Positions 8,986-16,625 of a DNA stretch of 64,000 nt are shown one piece after another (position 1 is the first letter of the stretch; every line of letters starts with the position of its first letter). A program made the translations under genes and the position numbers. The stretch comes from CAYPNP01 sp964412195 (GTDB lineage Bacteria; Acidobacteriota; JAAYUB01), in contig CAYPNP010000004.1 in the NCBI GenBank assembly GCA_964412195.1, forward strand, positions 192,989-256,988, in the 5' to 3' direction. Below the pieces are notes generated by a model that had not been told where the DNA came from, did no database searches, and was given only the letters and a program-made list of their open reading frames with translations.

Positions 8986-10314
8986 ATGAAGCAATGGAGG
9001 CTTGGCTACCTGCATCCCGCGAGGGAGCCGTTCCTGTCCAGCGCCGCGCTCGAACCGTCGGTGGTCGGGCAGCTCGACGGCCCCTGCCGGATCGTCGACC
9101 TGCCCGTGGACAAGGGGGAATGGGCCGCCCTGGCCGACCTGGACTTCCCCGCATGGGTCGAACGGGGCATCGACCTGCTCTATTACTCGCCGCGCAATTT
9201 CCACGCCCTGCCCTTCATCGCCCGGGAGCGGGGGGGCGTCGGCGTGCCGATTCTCACCATGGCCTACTGCGGGGCGCGCTGGCTGGATGTCTGGCTGCTG
9301 GCCGCGCCGCTGCTGCGCCCGCGTGACCTGCTGCTGGTGCCCACGCGGAGCGCCCGGGACGAGATCCGGCGCGCCGTCCGGGCGGATCCCCATCTCGTGT
9401 CCAATCCGTTCGGCCTGGACTTCGAGAGTGTCCACCGCGCGATGGCCGGCGCGGCGCCGCCGGAGGACGGCGTGCGCCTGCTGTTTCTGGGCCGCGTCGT
9501 TCCCGAGAAGGGGCCCCAGGTGGCCATCGAGGCGCTGGCCAGGCTGGGTGACGTGCCGGGGATCGGCCTGGAGATCGCCGGGCCCTGCGTGCCATCCTAT
9601 GCCCAGGAATTGCGGGAACTGGCCGGCCGGCTGGGAGTGGACGACCGGGTCCGCATCCGGCCGCCGGTCGAAGGCCCGGAAAAGTACCGGTTCCTGGCGG
9701 GCGGATCGGTGCTGGTGCTGCCGACGGTCTATCCTGGCGAGACGGCCGCGTCGGTAGTCATGGAAGCCCTGGCGGTCGGGCTGCCGGTGGTGGCCTCGGC
9801 CTGGGCGGGCATCCCCGAATTCATCGAGCCGGGCGTCAACGGCGAGCTGGTCCCGGTCCGGGAAGACCGGGCCGGCCCGGGCATCGACGCCGGCGCCCTG
9901 GCCGCCGTGCTGCGGCCGCTGGTCACCGATCGGAGCCGGCTGCTCGGGCTGACACGCGGCGCGTTGGCCTCCGCCGGCAGATTCGACCGGTCGGTCACGC
10001 GGCAGGAGCTGCTGGGACGGCTCGCCGGCGGCCGCGCGCGGATCGCCGGCCGCTGGGAGGGCTGGCGGCAGCGGACGCTGGGCAGCTGCGCCCGGCGGGT
10101 CAATCCCTCCCTGCTCCGGGCGGAGCAGGAATGCCTGGCGCGCGGAGAAGGCCCCTTCGGGATCCCGCCCCTGGCCGAAACGACCTTCGGCTGGCTGCTC
10201 GAGATGCTCGATCAGCCGGAAACCCTGCGGCGGTGGCGCAGGCGCTGGGACCTCGTCTTCCGGAAGGCGCTGATGGGTCCCGAGGCGTTGAGGGCGGATT
10301 GGCCAGCGGGATGA
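8986..10314 (+). CDS. Glycosyltransferase family 4 (GT-B fold)
   Basis: The 442-residue protein is a GT-B glycosyltransferase. The C-terminal Rossmann domain begins with VRLLFLGRVVPEKGPQVAIEAL (~residues 164-185) and contains IGLEIAGPC. It ends with the donor-binding stretch GLPVVASAWAGIPEFIEPGVNGELV, which carries the EX7E motif. The N-terminal half is the acceptor domain and includes LLYYSPRNFHALPFIARERG. GAGGAG lies a few bases before the ATG. It faces the leftward GT2 gene, with the two genes ending 20 bases plus a small gene apart, so both may build the same surface glycan. Sugar and acceptor cannot be assigned. Confidence 0.88.
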   Translation: MKQWRLGYLHPAREPFLSSAALEPSVVGQLDGPCRIVDLPVDKGEWAALADLDFPAWVERGIDLLYYSPRNFHALPFIARERGGVGVPILTMAYCGARWLDVWLLAAPLLRPRDLLLVPTRSARDEIRRAVRADPHLVSNPFGLDFESVHRAMAGAAPPEDGVRLLFLGRVVPEKGPQVAIEALARLGDVPGIGLEIAGPCVPSYAQELRELAGRLGVDDRVRIRPPVEGPEKYRFLAGGSVLVLPTVYPGETAASVVMEALAVGLPVVASAWAGIPEFIEPGVNGELVPVREDRAGPGIDAGALAAVLRPLVTDRSRLLGLTRGALASAGRFDRSVTRQELLGRLAGGRARIAGRWEGWRQRTLGSCARRVNPSLLRAEQECLARGEGPFGIPPLAETTFGWLLEMLDQPETLRRWRRRWDLVFRKALMGPEALRADWPAG

Positions 10315-10333
10315 CGACGGGACGCCGGCTGCG

Positions 10334-10744
10334 TCATTCCTCGGGCGGGATGGGTCGGTAGTCCCAATCGTTCCCGTGCGCCAGGTGGTCCAACCGCGCA
10401 CCTTCCATGATCGGCCCGGTCGACGGGTGGCCCGCCGGACGGATAGATGCATTCCCGGCTTGGATCTCCGGCGGGTGGCCGGCGGCGGATGCGTTCGCCA
10501 GATCGTGCGACAGTTTCTGCTTGACCAGATTGCACCGGAATTGTGTTTCCAGCGCCATCGATGCCGAATGCGCCGGCTCCGCGTCCGCGCTGGGGGCGGG
10601 CGGCCCGGCGTCTTCCGCCGGTGCGCGGACATCGGCTGGCTGGGGCCGGACGGCGGATCCCGCCTCGAGCCTCTCCGGTTCCGGCGGAATGAGGTTCTTG
10701 GGGATCGAGTGGATATCCATGCCTTGTCCCGATTCAGGATTCAT
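10334..10744 (-). CDS. Hypothetical protein, Pro/Ala-rich
   Basis: The frame encodes 136 residues with no recognised domain. An N-terminal proline- and acid-rich tract (PKNLIPPEPERLEAG, RPQPADVRAPAEDAGPPAPS) precedes a short helical segment (ALETQFRCNLVKQKLSHDLA) and a terminal DWDYRPIPPEE. Its ATG at 10744 overlaps the stop of the glycosyltransferase upstream on the same strand, suggesting coupling; an ATG at 10720 is an alternative. There is no signal peptide or membrane segment. The helical core and the coupling make it likely to be real, but no function can be offered. Confidence 0.5.
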   Translation of the reverse strand: MNPESGQGMDIHSIPKNLIPPEPERLEAGSAVRPQPADVRAPAEDAGPPAPSADAEPAHSASMALETQFRCNLVKQKLSHDLANASAAGHPPEIQAGNASIRPAGHPSTGPIMEGARLDHLAHGNDWDYRPIPPEE

Positions 10745-12239
10745 CCAACTTATCGGCCGGCGGCGGCGATTGTTGCGCCGGCGGCGCCTCGGCCTCCCCG
10801 GCCGCGCCTTCCTCGATCTGCCTCCGCCGGCCCAGCGCATAGGCGAGATCGACCAGCGGCCGGAGCTCCGGCGGCACCGCGGCCTTGTAGGGCCGGAGCC
10901 GCCGCAGCTCGTTGCCGGCGCGGTCGGTGACCCGGGACATGCTGTCGGCCTGGACCCGGTACCAGACCAGGGCCTCCGGAACCACCTCCACCCGATACCC
11001 CGCCAGCGCGGCGCCGGCCAGATATTCCGCGTCTTCCGCGCCGAGGTCCCGGTCCTCGGTGAACCCGCCGCCGGCGAGAAAGACCGGGCGACGGATGAAG
11101 GCGTTGGCGTTCCCGAACAGGTTGCGGAACAACCCCGGCCCCAGGGCCCCGCCGAGGAACAGGATCCGGGCGAGGGCGCCGGTTTCGACCGGGGGGCCTC
11201 CGACGCCCCGGAAGAGATCCATGAAGCAGGTCAGGACGTCGGCCCCCGAGTTCCGCATGGCCCGCGTGAAGACCGAGAGCTCATCCGGGCGGGCGACGTC
11301 ATCGTCATCCATGAAGAGCAGGTAGTCGCCCCGGGCCGCCTCCGCCGCCGCGTTCCGGGCCGCGCCCAGGTAGCGGTTCTCCTGCCGGATGATCCGCCAG
11401 CCCCGCTGCTCGAATTCCGGCTCCAGGGCGGCGAGGCAACTCCGGGCCGCGGGTGTCCGGCTCCCGTCGTCCAGGAGCACCACTTCGAAATTCGGATAAT
11501 TCTGCCGGCGGAGGGATTCGACCGCCTCCCCCAGGAGGTGGGGCCGGTCGTGATGGATCAGGCAGACGCTCACCGGCGGGGCGGCCGGCTCCCCGGGCGG
11601 GCCGGCGTCCAGCCCGCCGCCGGCCTGGAGCGATACGTGCCACGCGGCGAGTCGTTCTGGGATCGGGTCCGCCGGCGGCTCCACACAGCGCTCGGGAAAC
11701 TGCCAGCGTTCGGCCCGGCACCACGCCGTGGCCGGGGCGGAAGCCAACACCGCCGCATCGGCGCGGAGGAGGGAATGCCGTTCCAGGAAATCCAGCTCGA
11801 TGAAATCGGGATGGTCAGGCATCTCCCCACGGGCGGCCAGGCGGCCAAAAGTGGGCATGTCGACCCACACCCAGAGCGCCGTCCGGCAGTAGGCCAGTCC
11901 CTGCCGCCTGGCCAGCGCCGCGTAGAAGGCCGTCCCGCCGCTCAAGGGAAAGTGGATCGCATCGAAACGACCATCCTGCCGGCGCAGCCAGCGGTCGACC
12001 CGGTACGTCAACCGGGCGGGCCGCGAACCCAGCAACGGGATGGAGTCCGCCGTGGGGTCCAGATCGATCCCGTCTATCCCCGCGGCCGGCGCTCCCGCGG
12101 AGACCGGGGTGGCGGGCGGGACCGCATCCGGCAGGCGCAGCACCGTCACGGCCCATCCCGCTCCCCGTAGCGACTCCGCCAGCCACGGAGGGGGTTGCGG
12201 TTCGGTGACTCCGGGGAGAGTGACGATTGCGGCATGCAT
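10734..12239 (-). CDS. Two-domain glycosyltransferase (N-terminal GT-B-like half plus GT2 domain)
   Basis: The 501-residue protein begins like a GT-B acceptor domain (HAAIVTLPGV...WLAESLRGAGWAVTVLRLP). From about residue 212 it carries a GT2 domain: PVSVCLIHHDRPHLLGEAVE, FEVVLLDDGS, YLGAARNAAAEAARGDYLLF, then a run of four aspartates as the metal-binding DXD site. The final ~90 residues are helical, ending in an acid-rich tail. Fusion of a GT4-like half to a GT2 domain is common in surface-polysaccharide loci. I chose the ATG at 12239, where the first beta strand begins; an ATG at 12263 is possible, and neither has a strong ribosome site. The downstream small gene overlaps its stop. Confidence 0.85.
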   Translation of the reverse strand: MHAAIVTLPGVTEPQPPPWLAESLRGAGWAVTVLRLPDAVPPATPVSAGAPAAGIDGIDLDPTADSIPLLGSRPARLTYRVDRWLRRQDGRFDAIHFPLSGGTAFYAALARRQGLAYCRTALWVWVDMPTFGRLAARGEMPDHPDFIELDFLERHSLLRADAAVLASAPATAWCRAERWQFPERCVEPPADPIPERLAAWHVSLQAGGGLDAGPPGEPAAPPVSVCLIHHDRPHLLGEAVESLRRQNYPNFEVVLLDDGSRTPAARSCLAALEPEFEQRGWRIIRQENRYLGAARNAAAEAARGDYLLFMDDDDVARPDELSVFTRAMRNSGADVLTCFMDLFRGVGGPPVETGALARILFLGGALGPGLFRNLFGNANAFIRRPVFLAGGGFTEDRDLGAEDAEYLAGAALAGYRVEVVPEALVWYRVQADSMSRVTDRAGNELRRLRPYKAAVPPELRPLVDLAYALGRRRQIEEGAAGEAEAPPAQQSPPPADKLDES

Positions 12240-12459
12240 GGAGAACCCCGCCAGAGCCGGCATCCCAAGAGATTTTCCGCCTGCGGCAAGGATAGGCCCT
12301 CCGAGGCGGCCCGTAAAGGGAAAAACGACTCGACGTCGCCAGGCCGACAGGACTCAAATCGGGAACTCCGCCATGGCAAAAGAGCGTCCATGGTTAGAGG
12401 CACCGGCTCCGTAATGGAGGCGGGAAGACCTCGGGCATGACCCGCCTCCGAGAATCGGT

Positions 12460-12489
12460 TTGACAGGGCAGTCCGTCATTCGATAGGAT
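12460..12489 (+). promoter_or_regulatory. Putative sigma70-type promoter for the thiazole synthase gene
   Basis: TTGACA at 12460-12465 is followed, after 18 bases, by TAGGAT at 12484-12489. It sits immediately before the TPP riboswitch, the expected place for the transcript start. Confidence 0.6.
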
Positions 12490-12497
12490 GGGGGCGG

Positions 12498-12585
12498 CTC
12501 GTTAGGGGTGTTGGAGACATCTGAGAGTCCCGACGGGACAACCCTTAACCACCTGATCAGGATAATGCCTGCGAAGGGAAACGAG
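12498..12585 (+). promoter_or_regulatory. TPP (thiamine pyrophosphate) riboswitch
   Basis: The conserved THI-box segments appear in order: AGGGGTG, CTGAGAG, ACCCTTAACC, ACCTGATCAGGATAATGCC and GCGAAGGGAA. The closing P1 helix is CTCGTT (12498-12503) with AACGAG (12580-12585). It precedes the thi4 start by 116 bases. When TPP is abundant, the aptamer should reduce expression of the downstream gene. The expression platform lies between 12586 and 12690; I do not see an obvious terminator with a T-run there, so control may act on translation. Confidence 0.95.
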
Positions 12586-12701
12586 CGGGATCCGCCAACC
12601 GGCATCCACGCCGCTTCCCGACTCCCTCCCGACAGCGCGCTCCCGATCGGACGGGCCTCCAGGTCTCCGGCATCTTCATTTCATCTCAAAGGAGAGACCG
12701 C

Positions 12702-13502
12702 ATGGAACTCTGTGAAGTCGTCATTTCGAAGGCCATCATCGACCGCTATCACGCCAAGCTCGCCAGCTGCCTGGACGTGGACGTCGCCATCGTGGGCGGC
12801 GGCCCGTCCGGGCTCGTCGCCGGCGCCCTGCTCAGCCGGGCCGGCAAGAAGGTGGTCCTGTTCGAGCGCAAGCTCAGCATCGGCGGCGGCCTCTGGGGCG
12901 GGGGCATGCTGTTCAACGAGATCGTGGTGCAGACGGACGCGGCGCCGCTGATGACCGAGTTCGGGATCCGCCTGCAGGAGTACCAGCCGGGCTACCTCAC
13001 CGCCGACGCGGTGGAGACCGCCGCCTGCCTGACGGCGGGCGCCATGCACGCCGGGCTGAAGATCCTCAACTGCGTGAGCGTGGAGGACGTGCTCATGCGC
13101 CCCGACCGGATCATCGGCCTGGTGCTGAACTGGTCGCCCGTGGAGATGGCCGGCCTGCACGTGGACCCGCTCAGCATGCGCGCGAAGTTCGTCGTAGACG
13201 CCACCGGCCACGCCACCGAGGTGGTCAAGGTGGTGGCGAGGAAGGCCCCCGGACGCCTGGCCACGCCCACCGGCGCCATCGAGGGCGAGAAGTCCATGTG
13301 GTCGGAGCGGGCCGAGTCCCTCACGCTGGAGAACACCCGGGAGGTCTACCCGGGCCTCTACGTGACCGGCATGGCCGCCAACGCCACGTTCGGCGGGCCG
13401 CGGATGGGCCCCATCTTCGGCGGCATGCTCCTGTCCGGCGAGAAGGCCGCCCGGGAGATCCTGTCGCGCCTCGCCGAGCGGGGTGCAGAAGCCGGCAAGT
13501 AG
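12702..13502 (+). CDS. thi4: Thi4-type adenosine diphosphate thiazole synthase
   Basis: The enzyme makes the thiazole half of thiamine from NAD and glycine plus a sulfur donor. It has the dinucleotide-binding GGGPSG (residues 32-37), the family segment GGGLWGGG (61-68), DATGH (166-170) and a terminal second nucleotide-binding segment with FGGPRMGPIFGGMLLSG. In eukaryotic Thi4 an active-site cysteine donates the sulfur and is destroyed. Here the segment after TGH reads ATEVVKVV with no cysteine, the pattern of archaeal and bacterial sulfide-using forms. Sulfide dependence is inferred from that. AAGGAGAG precedes the ATG. It is a single gene under a TPP riboswitch, with no other thiamine genes beside it. 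Confidence 0.92.
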   Translation: MELCEVVISKAIIDRYHAKLASCLDVDVAIVGGGPSGLVAGALLSRAGKKVVLFERKLSIGGGLWGGGMLFNEIVVQTDAAPLMTEFGIRLQEYQPGYLTADAVETAACLTAGAMHAGLKILNCVSVEDVLMRPDRIIGLVLNWSPVEMAGLHVDPLSMRAKFVVDATGHATEVVKVVARKAPGRLATPTGAIEGEKSMWSERAESLTLENTREVYPGLYVTGMAANATFGGPRMGPIFGGMLLSGEKAAREILSRLAERGAEAGK

Positions 13503-13509
13503 CCAAGGG

Positions 13510-13543
13510 ACGTCCGCTCCGCCGGGGCGGACTGGCGCCGGAA
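13510..13543 (+). repeat. Palindromic dispersed repeat, copy 2
   Basis: This unit follows the thi4 stop by eight bases and contains the palindrome GTCCGCTCCG-C-CGGGGCGGAC (one mismatch). It matches copies at 5820-5854 and 13972-14005. Confidence 0.7.
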
Positions 13544-13755
13544 ATCAACTCAGATCGAAGCAGCATGATGATCGCCGCTGAGATTGCAGCCACTTTCTTC
13601 CGCGAAAACCAGGACGCGGATCGACGCGGATTTCCGCAGATCAGGCCTCATCTCTTCGGGAGCCGGACACCCGTGGGCTGTTCGCCCGCAGCATGGATCT
13701 CCCGGGGGGATTGCAGAATCTAATCTTCAACAGATCCAATCGCAGGAGGGCACCC

Positions 13756-13959
13756 ATGGCAGTCGCAAAAGTCGAGGAAATCAGCGCCACGTCCAAGGTG
13801 AGCTTCGAGGACGCCATCCAGAAGGGCCTGGCCCGGGCGGTCAAGACGCTCCGCAACGTCCGCAGCGCCTGGGTCAAGGAGCAGCACGTGCGCCTCGACG
13901 GCAAGAAGATCGTCGAGTACCAGGTGAACATGGTCATCACCTTCGTGCTAGAGGACTAG
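13756..13959 (+). CDS. Dodecin (flavin-binding/storage protein)
   Basis: This 67-residue protein matches the whole dodecin family: VAKVEEISATSKVSFEDAIQ, then helix AIQKGLARAVKTLRNVRSAWVK and strands VRLDGKKIVEYQVNMVITFVLED. Dodecins form hollow dodecamers that bind flavins, coenzyme A or related ligands and buffer free flavin. The conserved W in RSAWVKEQ is the residue that stacks on flavin in characterised members. AGGAGGG precedes the ATG by seven bases. It is monocistronic, bracketed by two copies of the palindromic repeat. Confidence 0.92.
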   Translation: MAVAKVEEISATSKVSFEDAIQKGLARAVKTLRNVRSAWVKEQHVRLDGKKIVEYQVNMVITFVLED

Positions 13960-13971
13960 CCCGGCCTCTGG

Positions 13972-14005
13972 ACGTCCGCCCCGCCGGGGCGGACTGCCGC
14001 CGGAA
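13972..14005 (+). repeat. Palindromic dispersed repeat, copy 3
   Basis: It follows the dodecin stop by 12 bases. The core GTCCGCCCCG-C-CGGGGCGGAC is a perfect palindrome at 13974-13994, which could act as a hairpin at the end of the transcript, although no T-run follows. Confidence 0.7.
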
Positions 14006-14145
14006 TCCAACGTCGACCGGAATATAGAGAATCAGGCTCCATCCCGTCCTCTGTCGGAACCCGGCGCGAAGGTCCGGAGCGCGGGCCCGGCACGGGGCAG
14101 TGGCGCCCGGTCGAGGGTGAGGCCGGCCTCTGCCCTTCATCAAAG

Positions 14146-14868
14146 ATTGTGACAGAGCCTGACACCGAGAGCATTGTGCGGCGCCTACCGCCGTCCCGCG
14201 GCGGTTTCGGCGGGCCGCGCGGGGGGAGGCGCGGTGTCCCTGGCTTCCGGCGCCACGGAGCGGACCGAGACGAACTGGTCGTGCTGCTGGCGCCCCAGCG
14301 CGATCATGCCCAAACCGAACGTGGTGATGGCCCAGGCCAGCTCCCGGTCCCTGGACAGGAAGAACTGGGAGCAGCCGACCGCTATGGAGAACAGCCCGCC
14401 GGCAAACACGGCGGCGATGGTGGCCTGGAACAGCCGGGGCTTTTCGAGGAGCGCGCGCCGGTGCTTTTCGGACACATCGTCGCCGCCCCGCAAGCCTTCG
14501 AAGCTCATGGCGATCCCGTACATCAGGAGCGCGCTGCTGAGCGCGTCGATCAGCGCCGGCCCCTGGGTGAAGAACATGGCCCGGGCCTGAAAGTAGACGC
14601 CCAGCGCACCGAAAGGAAACTTGAGATGGCTCGCCCAATGGAGGAGCCGCCCGAACCAGAAGCGGGCCGGGGCCCCCTTCCGCGTCCGTGGGGTCTGGGA
14701 TTCTTCCGCCTGACCGGTTTCGATCATCGACGTCCTCGCTTCCGGATAGTGACAGAGCCTGGCGCCATTGTATCTCAATTTGCGGAGTGTCACGGTGCCA
14801 AGCTCTGTCACAATCCGGACACTATGTTATTGTGGACTATAACAGACTGTGACAGAGCCTGACACCAT
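14146..14868. repeat. Cluster of 'GTGACAGAGCCTGACAC' repeats around one gene
   Basis: Copies lie at 14146-14166 (plus), 14748-14767 (plus, variant), 14788-14814 (minus, variant) and 14846-14868 (plus). One sits downstream and three upstream of the membrane-protein gene at 14185-14727. The 14748-14814 pair forms an inverted repeat around a short spacer. Confidence 0.7.
14185..14727 (-). CDS. Hypothetical membrane protein with four predicted helices
   Basis: The 180-residue protein has a basic N-terminus and hydrophobic segments around LKFPFGALGVYFQARAMFF, ALIDALSSALLMYGIAMSF, FQATIAAVFAGGLFSIAVGC and LAWAITTFGLGMIALG. A proline- and alanine-rich tail follows. I do not recognise a named family. 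The ATG at 14727 is preceded by GAGGA; the longer frame to 14811 runs through an intergenic repeat and is unlikely to be translated. It is flanked on both sides by the GTGACAGAGCC repeat family, giving it the look of an isolated accessory gene. Confidence 0.65.
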   Translation of the reverse strand: MIETGQAEESQTPRTRKGAPARFWFGRLLHWASHLKFPFGALGVYFQARAMFFTQGPALIDALSSALLMYGIAMSFEGLRGGDDVSEKHRRALLEKPRLFQATIAAVFAGGLFSIAVGCSQFFLSRDRELAWAITTFGLGMIALGRQQHDQFVSVRSVAPEARDTAPPPARPAETAAGRR

Positions 14869-14957
14869 ATCCTTCGGGGAGGGCGGACGGCCACGAGTCA
14901 AGCCCTGTGCTGTTGTGGGTATCGGTCTCTGGGTTTGATCTCGAAAAGGAGTGCGGT

Positions 14958-15359
14958 ATGAAAACCAACCTGATCCTGTACGGGCTGACCCTGCTCGTGT
15001 TTCTGGCCATCGATGCCGTCTGGCTGGGCCTGGTGGCGCCGGGTTTCTACCAGCGCCACCTGGGGTTCCTGCTGCGGGCCCAGCCGAACTGGCTGGCCGC
15101 GGGGCTGTTTTACCCCCTCTTTGCGGGCGGACTGCTGGTGTTCGTCATCCGGCCGGCGCGGCAGGCGGGCTCGGCGGCGACGGCGCTGCGGCTCGGAGCG
15201 TTCTTCGGCCTGGTCACCTACGCCACCTACGACCTGACCAACATGGCCACCGTGGAAGGCTGGCCCTGGCTGGTCACCGGGGTGGATCTGGCCTGGGGAG
15301 CGCTGCTGTCGGCGGTGGTCAGCCTGGTGGTGTTCCGGTTGGGCCGGCGGTTGCGTTGA
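14958..15359 (+). CDS. DUF2177 family membrane protein
   Basis: This 133-residue protein has four predicted membrane helices and the family's characteristic segments: FLAIDAVWLGLVAPGFYQ near the N-terminus, PNWLAAGLFYPLFAGGLLVFV, FFGLVTYATYDLTNMATV and VTGVDLAWGALLSAVVSL. No biochemical role is known for the family. AAAGGAGTG precedes the ATG. It is a single gene upstream of a leftward outer-membrane gene with which it converges. Confidence 0.85.
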   Translation: MKTNLILYGLTLLVFLAIDAVWLGLVAPGFYQRHLGFLLRAQPNWLAAGLFYPLFAGGLLVFVIRPARQAGSAATALRLGAFFGLVTYATYDLTNMATVEGWPWLVTGVDLAWGALLSAVVSLVVFRLGRRLR

Positions 15360-15524
15360 GGACAGGCTCTGCGGGCGGGCAGCGGGTACGGTCGGACAGC
15401 GGGCGCTGGACTCGCCTGTCGGAGTTCGAACCCCTGCCTCTCCGCCCCATGAACCGAGAAGGCCGCTTCACCCTGCGGCCGCCCAGTATTGGCCGGTGCC
15501 TCTCTTGTCCTGCCGGCCCGCCGA

Positions 15525-16310
15525 TCAGAACCTGTACGCCAGGGACACCACGGCGTAGTTGAGCCAGGCGAAGGTGTAGACCTCTTCGTTGTCCGCCCCG
15601 CCCTCCACCATCCGGTAGCCGCCGGCGATCGTCCAGTTCTTCGACAGGTCATAGCTCAGCTTCAGGGCCAGGTCGAAGGCCCGCCCCTGGGGCGCGGCCA
15701 ATCCGTCCAGGTCGGCCGAAAACAGCCATCGCTCGGCCAGCTGGCATTCCCCGGCGACGTGGAGCAGGGGCACGAAGCCGACGTCCGTCTTCTCGGCGGC
15801 CAGCCCGTCCTGCTCGAGGCGGATCTTGGCATCCCGGATCTTGCCGGTGAAGCCGACCCACCAGCGCCACCGGTCCCCGCCGTAGAATCGATACCGGTAG
15901 GTCAGCCGGTAGGAGTTGAAACGGTAGGTGGCGTCCACGTCCCCCGGTTCGAAGCGGGTCCCGGCGAAATCCACCGGCGTCTCCAGCCGGCCGTCGCCGG
16001 ACACACTGAGCGGTGCGACGAGCACCCGGAGCTGGTGTTTTTCGGCCAGGCTGTAAGTGAAGTAGAACCGGACCGCCGGGTAGGGGCCGCTTCCGATCAG
16101 CTCGTCGAGCGCGATCAGGGTGCCCGTGTCGCCGGGCACCCGGACATCGTTGCGCAGCTGCCAGAACGCGGCGCCCTCGACCTCCAGGCGGCCGCGGTCG
16201 GGGCCGGCCTGGGCATGCAGGCCGCCCGCCAGGCCGGCCATCAGCCCCAGGGCCAGGACGGCCCGCAGGGCGAGTCGGGAAAGATCCGTTCGGGGAAAAC
16301 TGTCAGGCAT
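15525..16310 (-). CDS. Predicted outer-membrane beta-barrel protein
   Basis: The 261-residue protein has a signal peptide (LALRAVLALGLMAGLAGGLHA) and then alternating amphipathic strands rich in Tyr, Trp and Arg (YPAVRFYFTYSLAE, DATYRFNSYRLTYRYRFYGG, WRWWVGFTGKIRD). It ends in VSLAYRF, with the terminal Phe recognised by the outer-membrane insertion machinery. Ten to twelve strands fit the length. No specific family is recognised. GGAGGAG precedes the ATG. The gene is isolated and converges with DUF2177. Confidence 0.8.
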   Translation of the reverse strand: MPDSFPRTDLSRLALRAVLALGLMAGLAGGLHAQAGPDRGRLEVEGAAFWQLRNDVRVPGDTGTLIALDELIGSGPYPAVRFYFTYSLAEKHQLRVLVAPLSVSGDGRLETPVDFAGTRFEPGDVDATYRFNSYRLTYRYRFYGGDRWRWWVGFTGKIRDAKIRLEQDGLAAEKTDVGFVPLLHVAGECQLAERWLFSADLDGLAAPQGRAFDLALKLSYDLSKNWTIAGGYRMVEGGADNEEVYTFAWLNYAVVSLAYRF

Positions 16311-16625
16311 GGGCTCCTCCTCGGCTCATCATGGTAATCTCATCGCGCCAGCATCAGAGAATGGCTATGGATGAAGGAGGAGAAAAAACGTTTCAAGTCC
16401 GATGGATTAGTGCCATCCAGTCGATCCGCGGATGGGACCTGCCGTTGGGCTGAGTCACGCCTCGCACACGGTGCAACCTTTTTCATCCAGGCGGATTATA
16501 ATGGGATGGCTAGCCGGGACCGCGCCGTGGCCGTGGACGCCAGGGCCCGCCCGGGTCCGCGGGGATGGGATCCGGAGCCTGTCGCAACCGGAATTCAGCC
16601 AGGATCCATTCGCGGGAGGACGCCC
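16311..16625. other. Divergent intergenic region, no gene seen
   Basis: This 315-base gap lies between the outer-membrane barrel and the tannase-like gene. The plus frame of the esterase stays open back to 16371, but the residues it would add (many Arg, Asp and Pro, no hydrophobic start) do not look like protein N-terminus. The stretch presumably carries both promoters; I see no convincing boxes. Confidence 0.5.
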
